From: Diadema setosum
Lineage: Eukaryota; Echinodermata; Echinoidea; Diadematoida; Diadematidae
DNA length: 64,000 nt
Assembly (NCBI RefSeq): GCF_964275005.1
Contig: NC_092702.1
Span: 5,052,501-5,116,500, forward strand
Direction: 5' to 3'
Shown: piece by piece, positions 24,513 through 36,500 of the stretch
Layout: every line of letters starts with the position of its first letter
Position numbering within the stretch: the first letter of the stretch is position 1
The notes under the pieces: generated by a model
The model's database searches: none
What the model was told of the DNA's origin: nothing
The model's input: the letters and a program-made list of their open reading frames with translations, nothing else
Translations under genes and position numbers: made by a program

Positions 24513-24719
24513 TGACCACCACACCGTCTTTGAAAAACATGTAGCGAAGGCAACAAAATCGATATCATTGCTGTCTTTATCAAGTACACATAATAATAAT
24601 GACGCATGGTATTATCATAAATGTAATATGTCAGTATCCCGTTATTTCATTTTCGCCCTGAGAGTTTCATCTAAAAATGTATTATCTTCCGTTGTATAAT
24701 GTTTGTATATATTATCTTT

Positions 24720-25560
24720 TGTATGCCTCCGCTACGAAGTGTCACCGGAGGTTTGAGGTATCCTCATAAAACTTGGCATGTATAAGAGTTGTGCCTATCA
24801 ACTTTTGGGTGCACCTGCTCAAGGTCAAAGGTCAAAAGGTCAAGGTCAAATGCTAAAAATTTTTCCCTTATCTAATGCCTGAAGGTATTTTCGTGAAACT
24901 TAGAGTATACACGTACTACCAAATAAAGATTATCCAGAGATGAGGTCAAGGATCAAAGGTCAAGTAAAAATGTTACGATTTCACTTTTTTTTTCCATATT
25001 TCGCAAATGATTCAAGGTATCTTCATGGAACTTAGTACATATGCATGGTACTGACTGGCAGTGATTATCTAGGGAATATGGGGGTCACAGGTCAAAGGTC
25101 AGGTGGTCAAAGGGCAAGGTCAACTCCTCAAACTTCACTATGTTCCTCATATTTATGCAATGCCTGCAGGATGTTTCTTAAAACTTAATATATGCATGTA
25201 TTACCCGATAGAGATTCTCTTGGAAGTTTCTTGCCAAAAGATCAATGGTCAGGTAAAAGTGCTAAATTTTACTTCTTCCTCCATAACTTGAAAGAGACTC
25301 AAGGTATCATCATGAAACTTTGTGATTATTCATGCATGTTCTACCTGATAGTGATTCTCTTGGGAATTTAAAGGTCATGGTCAAGGTCAAGGGTCAAAGG
25401 CAAAGTTAGAATGCTACAAATGTACTTTCTGATAATAGAATTACACTTTTTCTCTATACCTTGAAAATTACTCTATGCATAAACTTATAAAAGGTTAAAA
25501 GGTCAAGTAAAAATCGTCAAATCCCCAAATACCTGCACTCTTAGGCAACATAGCGATCCG
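24720..25560. repeat. Dispersed repeat rich in AGGTCA half-sites (copy 1)
   Basis: It starts TATGCCTCCGCTACGAAGTG and continues with repeated AAGGTCAAAGGTCA-type words and a recurring ~120-bp motif (…GAAACTTAGTATATACATGTA…). Perfect AGGTCAAAGGTCA direct repeats lie at 24822-24834 and 25089-25101. A related copy lies at 30905-32215. It is a repeat family, here in intron 2 of pseudogene B; no gene is seen in it. Confidence 0.7.
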
Positions 25561-26690
25561 GACAAGTCCACCTTCATAGACATGTGGATTGAGTGAATGC
25601 AGCAACATAAGTAAAACATATCAGTGAGAGTGTGAGGAAAATCAGACAATTCGTTCAAGAGTTATGATTTTTTGAAGTTTCTGCTCAGTCACGTCTGGAT
25701 GAGTAGACTACTCCAGCTTGTGATGTCACAAGTGTAGAACGACATAAAGAAAATGTAAAGAAAATTCCGCATATTTTCACTTTTTTAGCATAATTACAGA
25801 GCATTTGACTCGTCTCTTATGAGGAATAATATTACCCTTAACATACGCCAGTGACAAGTCGAGGAAACGTGCACTCTTTCAAAAAAAATTATGTGAAATT
25901 CTCTTTATATTTTCCTTATAATATTATCGTCTACGCATGTGACATCATACACTGAAGTAGTTATCTCATCCAGCTGGAGTAACTGCGCAGATACTTTAAA
26001 ATTTCAGAACTTTTAAATGGGTTGTCCGATTTTCCCCAAATCTTCACTGATGTGTTCTACTAATATTGCTGCATTTACTCAAACCACATGTACATTACGT
26101 TGTACTTGCCCTTTAATTCTAGTTCAAGGAAAGTGAATATTTAACACATTAGTGACAAAGCTGGCATTTTAATATTTTGCCAATTATGTGAATCTGTCAT
26201 CACACATTCTCAAGAGTTCGTTATATAGACCTATTGGGAGAACCATGCATTATGCATAACGATATTTGTAGTTTTATTTTATCTTTAATTGATTTCAATA
26301 GTTGGCATACAAACTTGAGTCATTTCAAATTATTTTATATAAATAACACAAGCAAGAAAAATAGATTTAAAAAAATAACATAAAAAGAAAATAAAGACAG
26401 CAGAAAAAGCCTGACCTTGGGACAAGGGGAGAGGGGGAATGATAAACCCGAAGATAAGCGTTAGCTCACAACAAAAATGATGAAGAGAGGGGAAGAGGGC
26501 AAAGTCGTTTATACTTTAATTGTATGAATATTTTGGTAGTGTATTACTGTATATAATCTTGTGTCCTTGTCACTTGTTTGGTAACACCGTACTGTATTTT
26601 GTCTGCCTACGCAGATAGTAATCGAGGAATACAAGCATTATCACATGCTTTTATGATCTATGAAGCATGATGAAGCATGACATGATTATA

Positions 26691-26695
<5 letters not shown>
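25561..26695. other. Intron 2 of pseudogene B, rest
   Basis: About 1.1 kb of AT-rich DNA without a recognisable gene or clear repeat. Confidence 0.5.

Positions 26696-26762
<67 letters not shown>
26696..26762. repeat. (TA)n microsatellite
   Basis: About 30 uninterrupted TA units, in the intron between exons 2 and 3 of pseudogene B. Confidence 0.95.
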
Positions 26763-27125
26763 ATATGCATATGAGTGCATGTGCGCGTCACCGGTGGAAA
26801 TGTTTAGCTTACATTGCATAGACGTGTGGGCGCGCGCATGTTTGTATAATGCATATGTTTCAATGTAAAAATTGTATTGATACGATCGCTTGCAGGGTGA
26901 ATAAGTGAGGCATTTATCTAAAGGGGTATACCAACCATGCACGCCGTATAGGATCGTAACCGAAATGATTCCCCCCCCCCCCCACCCCCATCTGACGCTT
27001 CATGTGTGGCAACACCGACTGGGTGAGTCGAATGGTTCCAGTTGTATTGACATTAAAAGCGAGGTCTATTTGCTCCCGCGAAATCTGATCAATCACGCCG
27101 AAGACTTGAACACCAGCAATATTCA

Positions 27126-28079
27126 CTGGGAGAAACAGTAGACAACAACATGAACAACAAAACAAAAACTGTCACAGAGAAAAAATGATTATAAATAAGT
27201 CAAAAACATCAATGATTAACAAGCTCTGAAGTCTTTACGATTATTAGAAATATTCATTTTCATCATGATGTTTGCAATTATATGGCGTCATGTATCAGTA
27301 AAAAAAGTCAATGATATTAACATGATTATGATGATAATTATATGAATATCTTCAACTTTCTTGTCCTATATGCAAATGAGTGACAAATTGCCAGTCATCG
27401 ACGTACATAAACATAAAGTATTCAGTGTTTGGATTATAGATCTCGTTCCTGTAAGGTTATAATATTTGCATGGATTATCGACTAAACTTTGTCACTGGGA
27501 ACCCAGAGTGATACATTGGACTTAAGGTAAACATTTTTTTTTTCATTTTTAGGAGGATATTTTTAGGAGTCTATGACGGATAATCTCTTCTCTACGTGAC
27601 TAACAACTCAAATCTATCAGATCTCTTTGTGGGCCATTAAAGCACTTCATACAAGTGTGCCCTCTCAAAACAATTTATATTTTGATGATAATAATGCGTC
27701 ATGACAATATTATATCTTCTCCGAGTTTCGCCCGTTCTGTAATGTTTGCAAATGTAGCAAATGAAGTAAATTTTGATGTATCTGGTCATCGATTATTCAA
27801 TCATTCCTTTCATCTTCCACAAACTTTGGAGGCATGATATGGGTGCCCGCTACCACTACAAACAGAATATAGAATGCAGCGAGATGTGAGTCGACCCTCA
27901 TTTCCATCCCAACCCAAACCTCGAAACTTTTTGTGATCGCCAGCATTCCTCGGATAGGACATGATGTGCATAATGTTTGAGAGAGTCACAACCCATACGC
28001 ATAAAAGATCCCACTTCATTCATTCATTGCAGAGGGCAGGGTGTATAAACCGGGTGAAGTGGTCCCGCTTCACATCCAA
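27126..28079. other. Intron 1 remnant of pseudogene B
   Basis: Homologous to 36760-37735 in gene C, which is intron 1. The similarity ends abruptly after CCCGCTTCACATCCAAC at about 28079. This is the breakpoint of the deletion that removed exon 1. Confidence 0.75.
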
Positions 28080-28523
28080 CATAATAGTTGCCGGTACTAT
28101 ACAGGCCACGTAATGTTGCCATTCGATCCAATAGTGAAGTTGTATAATAGAAGAAATGTTCTGAATATCGCTTTTATTATCACAAGGATAGAGAATGTAG
28201 CGTTGAGCGGTACTCACAACATTACACACCCAGTCTTATTAGCTCCCGGAAGGTACATTGTATTTATTGCAGCTGCTTATACATACAGTACATCTTAGTT
28301 CCTTATAAACTAGACCGAACATTAGACAGGGACTTATAAATCAAAGTTCCAATACACCGAAGATTTTTCATCGAATTTCCCAGAAAGATATTTACATCAA
28401 TTCGTGATAAATGACCATCCCCTCCCCAATGACACGCAGAAAAAATGGGAAAAAAGTCGTCAAAGGATCTACAGTACAGTGCACATCATTAGTAGTCTAC
28501 CTTAAAGATTCCAAAGGCACATA

Positions 28524-28559
<36 letters not shown>

Positions 28560-29969
28560 CACACATATCTTGATATACTCATACAGTTTTTCCCCCGGTA
28601 TTTATTTTTTGACTCCGTGTAATACGTGAAATCTACATAATCACTTTGAATGTCTTAACAGACTGAATAAAATAATATTTTATGTAAAAAAAAAATTGTT
28701 TGAAAGTCCAAATCAACTAATTACGACACTCATAACTGGAAATACTTTGCATAAATTTAACACATAATTACTTGGGTACTTGCGTAATGGTGAATATAAT
28801 AAAAAAAAAATAACTTTACAGAATCTATAATCTAAAAAAGAAAGAAACAATGACCATCCATACCAATATTATCCCCGACCCTTAAAGGACGACGCTTTTT
28901 CGATGTTTGATTTCTCTGAGAACTAGCGAGGATAATACTGCCTGGAAGAAATATTAAGCATCGCCGTTCATTTCAAGAAGAAAGGGAGAAGTATACCGCA
29001 CAAATCAGAGGCGGAGAAAATAAATCTACATTATTTTACGTTATATTTTCAGGCATCCGAAAATTGAATAAGGTTCGTTTGTCGAAATGAAAGGAAATTG
29101 AAATGATGAGGGTAATATGCGTACCAACGCACATTATTTCGTTGACGGACTAATGCAACTTTGGAATGACGAACTTTTTCCTTTTTCATTTTCGGATTCA
29201 CGAACCTTCGGAATAACGAACATTCGAACGTATTGTAACCATCTCATGTATTTCATTAGTATTTTGCCTTCAAGCTCATGAAGCCCACGTATATACAGAT
29301 ACGTTAGGGCACTCGCGCACTCACACACCCCAGGGAATACATACGGTATCCGGGAAGTGGCACTGGGAAAAAAAAAAACAATCGAATTCAATTCAATTCA
29401 ATTCAATTCAAATTTTATTTCATTTTTCGAAAACAACATAGACATTTCACTTTCTTTGGGAACAGAGAATAAGGTTGCATAATCAAAACAAAGTAAACTA
29501 TAAATGAAACCTTAGTGCGCGGTAAGGCCTTTTTTTTTTTTTTTTGGCTTGTTATCTGAAGAAACCCAGAGGTGGCACCCGATGTTGCACTGCAGGACTC
29601 TTTTTTATGCTTGTTAGCTCATGAAACCCGGCACAACATCCTAGGAGATAATACAAATTGTGCCTGTCTGTGCGCATTAACTATTATAGGACCTTTTATT
29701 TATAGGCTTGTAACTCCAACATTCACTACTTGTTTATTAGATATGGCTATAAAATGTTTATGTACATAAGTAATGTATCTTATGACAATAACTGTTCAGA
29801 GCATCATATGAAAAAAACAACCAGAATGAAATAAAAAGAATATTCCTAGTTGGGGGGAGGGGGGGGGGGCGGAGAGGGGTTATAACCATACAATCATAGT
29901 TTCAAGTGTTAACTCCAAACAGATATGGAACTGACCTTATCAATCGCTGGAAACTTATTGCCCCTTATA
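28080..29969. other. Intergenic DNA between pseudogene B and gene C
   Basis: Homologous to about 44185-45040 and 59045-60650, so it is part of the duplicated unit. It holds a (CA)n tract at about 28526-28565, a few CGAACCTTCGGAATAACGAA words near 29155-29225 and an (ATTCA)n tract at 29383-29410. No gene seen. Confidence 0.7.
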
Positions 29970-32862
29970 TAGTGGCGTATCTGGGGGGGGGGGGGGCGCA
30001 AGGGGGGCACGTTCCCCGGGCGCCACTCCTTGGGGACGCAAAAAAAAAAAAACGGGGGGGGGGGCAGAAAACCAAATCAAACAAGATAAAAACAAAACAT
30101 GATGATGACCCGGACAAAAATTAATGACAATGTTTATTGTGTTCACACAAAAATTCCATGTTCTGTGAGATGAAATACAAAAATTTTCGGCTCGCTCGCT
30201 GCGCTCGCTCGCCAAAATTTATATAAAAAGGAGGTAAGAACAATATGTGATGATGACAAAATGACAGTGTCTATTGTGTTCACACATGTCATTTTATATT
30301 TAGCAGGCAAAATGTTTCACGGAGCAGCGGCTGCAATTTCTTTCGTTCTGAAGCGATCGGCGATTGGATCAAAAGAAGGCGCCAACGGTTTCGAACATAC
30401 GGGGGGGGGGGGGGTGGGGAGTGCGCAAAAAAACCCGAATCAAACAAGATAATAACAAAACGTAATGATGACGCGAAAATATACAAATTTCGGCTCACTC
30501 GCTCGTACTAATTTAGAGTATTTTTTCAAGTCCTCAGTTTGTTGGTATAAATCGTTATCTATAAGGCCGTCACTATATCTTGATTAGAATTGTAAGATTT
30601 AATAAGCAAAAATGACAAGAGTTTCATGAATTGTAAGCTGGAATACAAAAATTTTCGGCTCACTCCCTGCGCTCGCTCGTCAAAATTTTTATAAAAAAAA
30701 AGAGAAGAAGATAAGAACAAAACGTGACTATGTCTATTGTGTTCACTCATGTCATTTTACATTTAGCAGGAAAAATGTTACACGGAGCAGCGACTGCAAT
30801 TTCATTCGTTCTGAAGCGATCGCCGATTGGATCAAAAGAGGACGCCAACGGTTTCGAACATACGGGGGAGGGGGGCGCAAAAAAAAAATAAAAAAGATAA
30901 GAAAACTAGAAATGTCGCTTTGGCGACTGGTATGCCTCCGCCATAATGCATGATTTTCCCAATAGGTCTAGATAGTACATGTGGACAATGTGTGATTACA
31001 TTTTCACAAATTTGGCAAAATATTGAAATGACAAGTTTGTCACAAATGTGTTGAATGTTCACCTTCCTTGACCTAGGTTTAATTGGATGAATAGGAGAGC
31101 ATGTATCTAGGGATTTAAGGACTTTAAATCGACTTTGACCCATTCATACATTTAGGCATTGAGTAATTTTCAAGGTACAGGTGTGGAGAAAAAGTGCAAT
31201 TTCTGAATTGAATAGTAAATTGTTACCATTTTCATCTGGCCCTTGACCCTAAAATTCATAAGATAATCACTTTCAGGTAGAACATGCATAATATGTACTA
31301 AGTTTCAAGATAACTTGAGCCACTTCCGAGATATGGAGGAAAAAGTTAGTTCAGCACTTTCACTTGATCTTTGACCTTTGAGGCAAAAAAAGAAAAAAAA
31401 AAAAACTTTCCAGAGAATTTCTATTAGGTTACACATGTATGCATACACCAAGTGTCAAAAAAAAAAAATAACCCTGCTGGCATTGCATGATAGGAGGGAA
31501 ATAGTAAAATTTTGAAGTGTTGCACTTGACCTTTGACCCCTGACCTTTGACCCCATGAACCCTACATCCTCTAGATAATCACTTCCAGTACAGTATATGT
31601 ATATACTATGTTCCATGAAGATACCTTGAACAATTTTGCAAGGTATGGAGAAAAAAAAAGAAGTTTTAATATTTTTACTTGACCTTTTGACCTTTGACCT
31701 TTGACCTCATGACCCAAACTTTCACCTGAGAATCTTAATTGGGTAATACATGTATACACTAAGTTTCAAGAAAATATCTTCAGGCATTCAATAGATATGG
31801 TGGGAATAGTGAAATTTTATGTATTTGACCCTGACCTTTTGACCTTTGACCTCATGACCCAAATTTTCACCAGAGAATCTTAATTGGGTAATACATGTAT
31901 ACACTAAGTTTCAAGAAAATATCTTCAGGCATTAAAGAGATATGGTGGAAATAGTGACATTTTATGTATTTGACCTTGACCTTTTGACCTTTGACCTTGA
32001 GCATGTGCACCCAAAAGTTGATAGGCACAACTTCACCCCCTAATACACATACATGCCAAGTTTCATTAGGATACCTCAACAGGTTTTGATAGTTACCTTG
32101 TCCACAAAATTCATTACGGACGGACGGAAGGACGGACGGACGGACGGACGGACGGACGGACAACCCGAAAACATAATACCTCCGGCACCACTTCGTGGCG
32201 GAGACATAAAAATGTAATGATAACGCTGAAATATACAAATTTCGACTCACTCGCTCGTACTAATTTAGAGTATTTTTTCAAGTCCTCAGTATGTTGGTAT
32301 AAATCGTTATCTATAAGGTCGTCACTATAATTGTGAGATTTGATAAGCAGAAAAAATGACAAGAATTCCATGTTTTGTAAGCTGAAATACAAAAAATTTC
32401 GGCTCGCTCGCTGCGCTCGCTCGCCAAAATTTATATATAAAAAAAGATAAGAGCAATATGTGATGATGACGAGGACATATACAAATTCCAGCTCACTCGC
32501 GCGCACTAATTTAGAGTATTTTTCAAAGTCCTCAGTTTTTTGGTGTAAATCGTTATCTATAAGGCCGTCACTATATCTTGATTAGAATTGTAAGATTTGG
32601 TAAGCAAAAAATGACAAGAATTTTGTAAGCTGACATACAAAAATTTTCGGCTCGCTCGCTGCGTTCGCTCTCCAAAATCTATCAAAATTCATTACATTTA
32701 AATCACCCTCAAAAAAGATCCCTTTTAAGTGCTTGAAAAAGCATCATGTGGACTTTGTTTAAAGTCCCTACCGGGATGGGGTTGGGTTGAACACTTTTTC
32801 AGAAATTAGGGGCGCAAGTTTCGTGCTTGCCCCGGGCGCCGTTTTCCCTAGATACGCCACTG
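29970..32862. mobile_element. hAT-type non-autonomous DNA transposon with nested repeat
   Basis: The ends read (T/C)AGTGGCGTATCT on the left and AGATACGCCACTG on the right, flanked by a perfect 8-bp duplication, CCCTTATA (29962-29969 and 32863-32870). The paralogous empty site (GCCCCTTATGC) survives near 60650. An 8-bp duplication with CAGTG ends fits hAT. There is no transposase frame. The interior repeats a GCTCGCTCGCTGCGCTCGCT hairpin word at about 30190, 30660, 32400 and 32650. It also holds the AGGTCA-rich repeat at 30905-32215. Confidence 0.88.
30905..32215. repeat. AGGTCA half-site repeat (copy 2), nested in the hAT-type element
   Basis: The edges TATGCCTCCGCC and GGCGGAGACATA are inverted to each other. 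Inside, TGACCTTTGACCT (a perfect direct repeat with 1-bp spacing) occurs at 31688-31700, 31695-31707, 31840-31852 and 31985-31997. A ~140-bp unit around CATGACCCAAATTTTCACC is tandemly repeated in the right third. A (GGAC)n tract lies at 32116-32161. Related to 24720-25560. Confidence 0.75.
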
Positions 32863-33240
32863 CCCTTATATTTATCCAATTTCAACGATGGATGTTCTCA
32901 AGGTAGACCCGTATACATATTCTTTTTTTTCTCAAGAAGGCTTACAGTAAGTGCCTACAGATTTTTTCCGTTAATTTTGTACTGATGGAGGACATTCCGT
33001 AAGCAAATGTGATAATAATTTGAACTAGCTTTGCAAACAAAGATGACAAATGATAAAAGATGGTCTATCAAATTCCATAATCAATACAAAATTTGCATTC
33101 AGACGATGTGATCCCCCCCCAAAAAAATTTTTTTTTTTTCGTTCCTTATTTCTTTACAGTTATAATAGGCCCTACAGGGGGGGGGGGGGGGGAGTATCCA
33201 GAGAACATTTATTCTTACTTGCACAGATCAAGCTAGACAA
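32863..33240. other. 3' flank of gene C
   Basis: Homologous to 60650-61279 downstream of gene E. G, A and T runs; nothing else is recognisable. Confidence 0.6.
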
Positions 33241-33553
33241 TCATTCCGAAGTCTTCACCGCAGCTATGTACTGCTCAGCAGTTGGATCGCGGAAGAAATC
33301 TAGCCCTCCCCATTTAGCTCCAAAGACTGGATGGCGCAACGGGGGTTTGGGATCTTCTACGACCTTCATGACCGTTGCCACTACGTCTTCCATCGGCACT
33401 GTGCTGCCTTCACCCCCGAGTACTTCCAGGTTTTTGGCCACCTTCGCTTGGTCGATCTCGTTACCGGATTCACCTTTCCCCACTTTCTGGAGACTTTGCA
33501 TGAGTCCGTCCAAGAGAGGTGTTTGTACAGCAGCTGGTTCGATCAAACACGGC
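33241..33553 (-). CDS. Gene C exon 4
   Basis: A 313-nt coding end with an acceptor after CTACAG and a TGA stop at 33241. It encodes the substrate-side C-terminal part, ending EQYIAAVKTSE. Confidence 0.9.
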
Positions 33554-36500
33554 CTGTAGTCAAAATAAGATACTTCTTTGACATAAGATACTTCTTTGAC
33601 ATAAGATAGTCATTGACTTCCGATGGAAGTTCCTAGATAACGCCTGAGATGACAACAATTACTGCTGGAGGCTTTTAGGAGTGTGTAAAAGCTGCTGATT
33701 GTATTAGTCAATATTGATAGTGTAAATTTGATTAAAGGTTCCCGAAATACAAATGCATGTTGATTTGTGTTGATTTATGATACCCTCAACATCACTTTTG
33801 CGGTGAAACGAATGATTATCCAGAAACATTCCATATATTATTTTCAACTAATTTTTCTTCTATTTTTCTTCAGATTACTTGGATACGCCCACACACACAT
33901 ACACACACACACACACACACAAAGAAGAAATCGTTCCAAACCAAATTCCTGTTGGGACCTAATCTGCTTATCATTTCTACAGTAATGATATGTTTAAAAA
34001 CAGACATTGGAATGCAACCGCCCCTCGACTCAGCATAACTTGCATGTTCCCTCGCCATGTCTTTTGTTAGTCACATTACTATAGCTGTGTTCAGACGAGG
34101 GCAGTTTTGGTCGGAGTAACTTTGGAGGAAGGGTCGGAGAAAGCTTGGTCGGAGTAACTTCGGAGGAAAGGTCGGAGTAGTGCCCGTCTGAACGAGGTCG
34201 TGGTAACTTCCTCCGGTCGGAGGAACTTGCCACGACCTCTTCCTCCTGCCAAGATACTCCTGAATTTTCTCAGGAGTAACTCGCTACCACGACTAGCCGG
34301 TCGGAGTAAATTGCCCGTGCGGACAAGCCCTCGGAGTATCTATGAACTTACATACCTTACGCCCCAGGTAAAACTTCCGGGGTCAAACCGCAATGTTGAC
34401 ATTTTGCGAGTACACGCAGTACAATTCTAACCTGGCCGATCGCGACGAAGAAGCTATGGAATATTATAGCGCTCAGAAATTCTCATCAACAAGTATGGAG
34501 AAGACAAATGCCGCTGGTAAAAAAAACAACCGTATGGTCGACGTGCGCGGCGCTACCACTTCCGGAAGTTACACCGACCCTCCACGGTGATCCCCGCGAA
34601 GGCCGTGGTAAATTGGTCGGAGTTTCTTCCCACGACCGTCGTGTGGACACAGGGTCGTGGAAAGATAAGTATATTTGAATTTTAATTGCTGCGCCATAAA
34701 ATTTTACTCCGACTAGAATTATATACGTCTGAACCTGTTTTTTTTTTTCTCAGAAACACAGGCGTATCCAAGTAATCTGAATGAAAATAGGAGACAAATT
34801 AGTTAAAGATACATGGAATGTTTCTAGCTATTCGTTTCACCGCAAAAATGATGTTGAGGTTATCATAAATCAACGCAAATCAACATGCATTTGTATTTCA
34901 GGGAACCTTTAAATTTGGGAAAAGAAGATTTAGTAAATTCAATGCCAAGATTTTATCATATTTGTTTCCACTCACCAAATATTGTAGGCTCTCGCTACGA
35001 GAGCGAATGACTCAAAGAATCCTTCTACAGCAAACTTGGAAGCAGAGTAGAGCTCTCCATACATGGCCCCTGAAATTAAAAAGAGTTGTGGATTTGTCAG
35101 GTACGTCTGAGTCCGGTAAAAATGTTATTTCCTACCCCCGACATTTTTTACTTTTGATATTTTTACCTCTTAGGTTTTTACTGCTGACATTTTTACCTCT
35201 GACATAATCTCTGACATTTTTATCCCTGACATTTCCACCACTGTCATTTTCATCTCTTGCAGTTTTGCCTGGCACGATGGGAAAGGAGAGATGCTCACCA
35301 TTTCCACCTGCATATTTTTTCCAGATTTTTCTCTGTAACCTAAAAACTTTGTTTGCCGATCCTTAAAAGCATCTTAAAGAGTATATAACATTTGCTGCGT
35401 AAGGCCTTTTGCACTTGTACAGAGGTTTCAGTTAAAAGGTAAAACTCAAACCTCAAATCCATCATGTTTAGATTTGTGTGGAAGGCAAGTTCATGACATT
35501 AACTTATTTTTCTAACTTTTTCTTATAATTATGCGTTATACGTAATGGAACATAATCAACGGTCCAATGCGCTGTGTGGGGTAAACAATTCAATTTCAAG
35601 TTCAGAAAACGGACAAATACATCCTTTGCCCCCACTCGAGGTAGGTAGTTTATGTCCGTGTGTTTTGTTTTCTTACTTTCTCGCTTTGTAAAAATTTCAA
35701 TTTTTTTCTTTTTTTTTTTCCCACAAAGAAATTTTATTCACTTAAACATTCAGGTACGCCTTAGGACATTCGGTGAGTTTAATTTAACAAAAATGCAACT
35801 TATTTTGCTATTCATTTTCCCAACAAAAATCTTGTAACACACACACATATATATACATATATATATATATATTTTTTTTTACAATAATTTCCCCACCAAA
35901 AAAACAAAAAAACAAAAAAAAAAAAGACTGATGCAATCTCTTCCGTATTTACACAAAAGAAAAATATAAAAACGTTCAGGAGCAAATCAATGACATAATT
36001 GATACTACAAATCCTAGACCCGGGTTTAACAAAATACCTGTTGTTCAATACTCGCACGTTTGGTTTCAATTTATACTGTCCGACGAGGAGGGTGATGATG
36101 CAAGTGACGAGGTGGTCATTAAAATAATGCAAAAGTTGCCAAGTTCAATTTCTTGACCATCACATCGTCTCTGAAAAACTTGTTCCAAAGACAAATCATT
36201 GATACCTTTGTCAAACACACAAAGTATGATACACATATATGATGTAAGTAATGTCAGTATCCCATTATTTCATTTTCGCCCCGAGACAGTTTCATCTAAT
36301 ACCGTGTAAAATGTTTATCTTCCTTTGTAGACGTTTGTATATTCTTGTCACTGAACTCTGTTATTTTTCCTCGTACAGACCTACCTATATGCAGATAACC
36401 TAGCAATACATATTCGCATGCTTTTATGAATTATGAAGAAAGAAAGTATGGTATCATTCATAAATAATATATGTGTGTGTGTGTGTGTATTGCATAAATA

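Larger units (their letters stand above)
23816..27125 (-). pseudogene. HSD17B1/RDH8-like dehydrogenase copy B (degenerate, no exon 1)
   Basis: Remains of exon 4 (23816-24050), exon 3 (24279 to about 24370) and exon 2 (26936-27125) align with genes C, D and E. Exon 2 is 190 nt, not 180, because a C-rich tract replaces the MAGKI codons, so its frame is lost. The exon 3 acceptor, kept in the other copies, has been deleted (around 24367-24380). Exon 4 lacks ~80 bp between two GGATC-like words and has a 2-bp gain, so the C-terminal frame is lost. No exon 1 lies between 27126 and 33240. Intron 1 is instead joined at about 28080 to DNA that in the C-D interval lies downstream of gene D. With four independent defects it cannot encode a working enzyme. 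Confidence 0.88.

Noticed and set aside
29134-29391. 85-residue minus-strand frame between B and C
   Set aside because: No family features, low-complexity flanks, and not kept in the homologous intergenic blocks.
29770-30060. Regulatory G-quadruplex from G runs at hAT-type ends
   Set aside because: Long G runs occur at many transposon ends here, and the homopolymers may be variable; nothing ties them to a gene.
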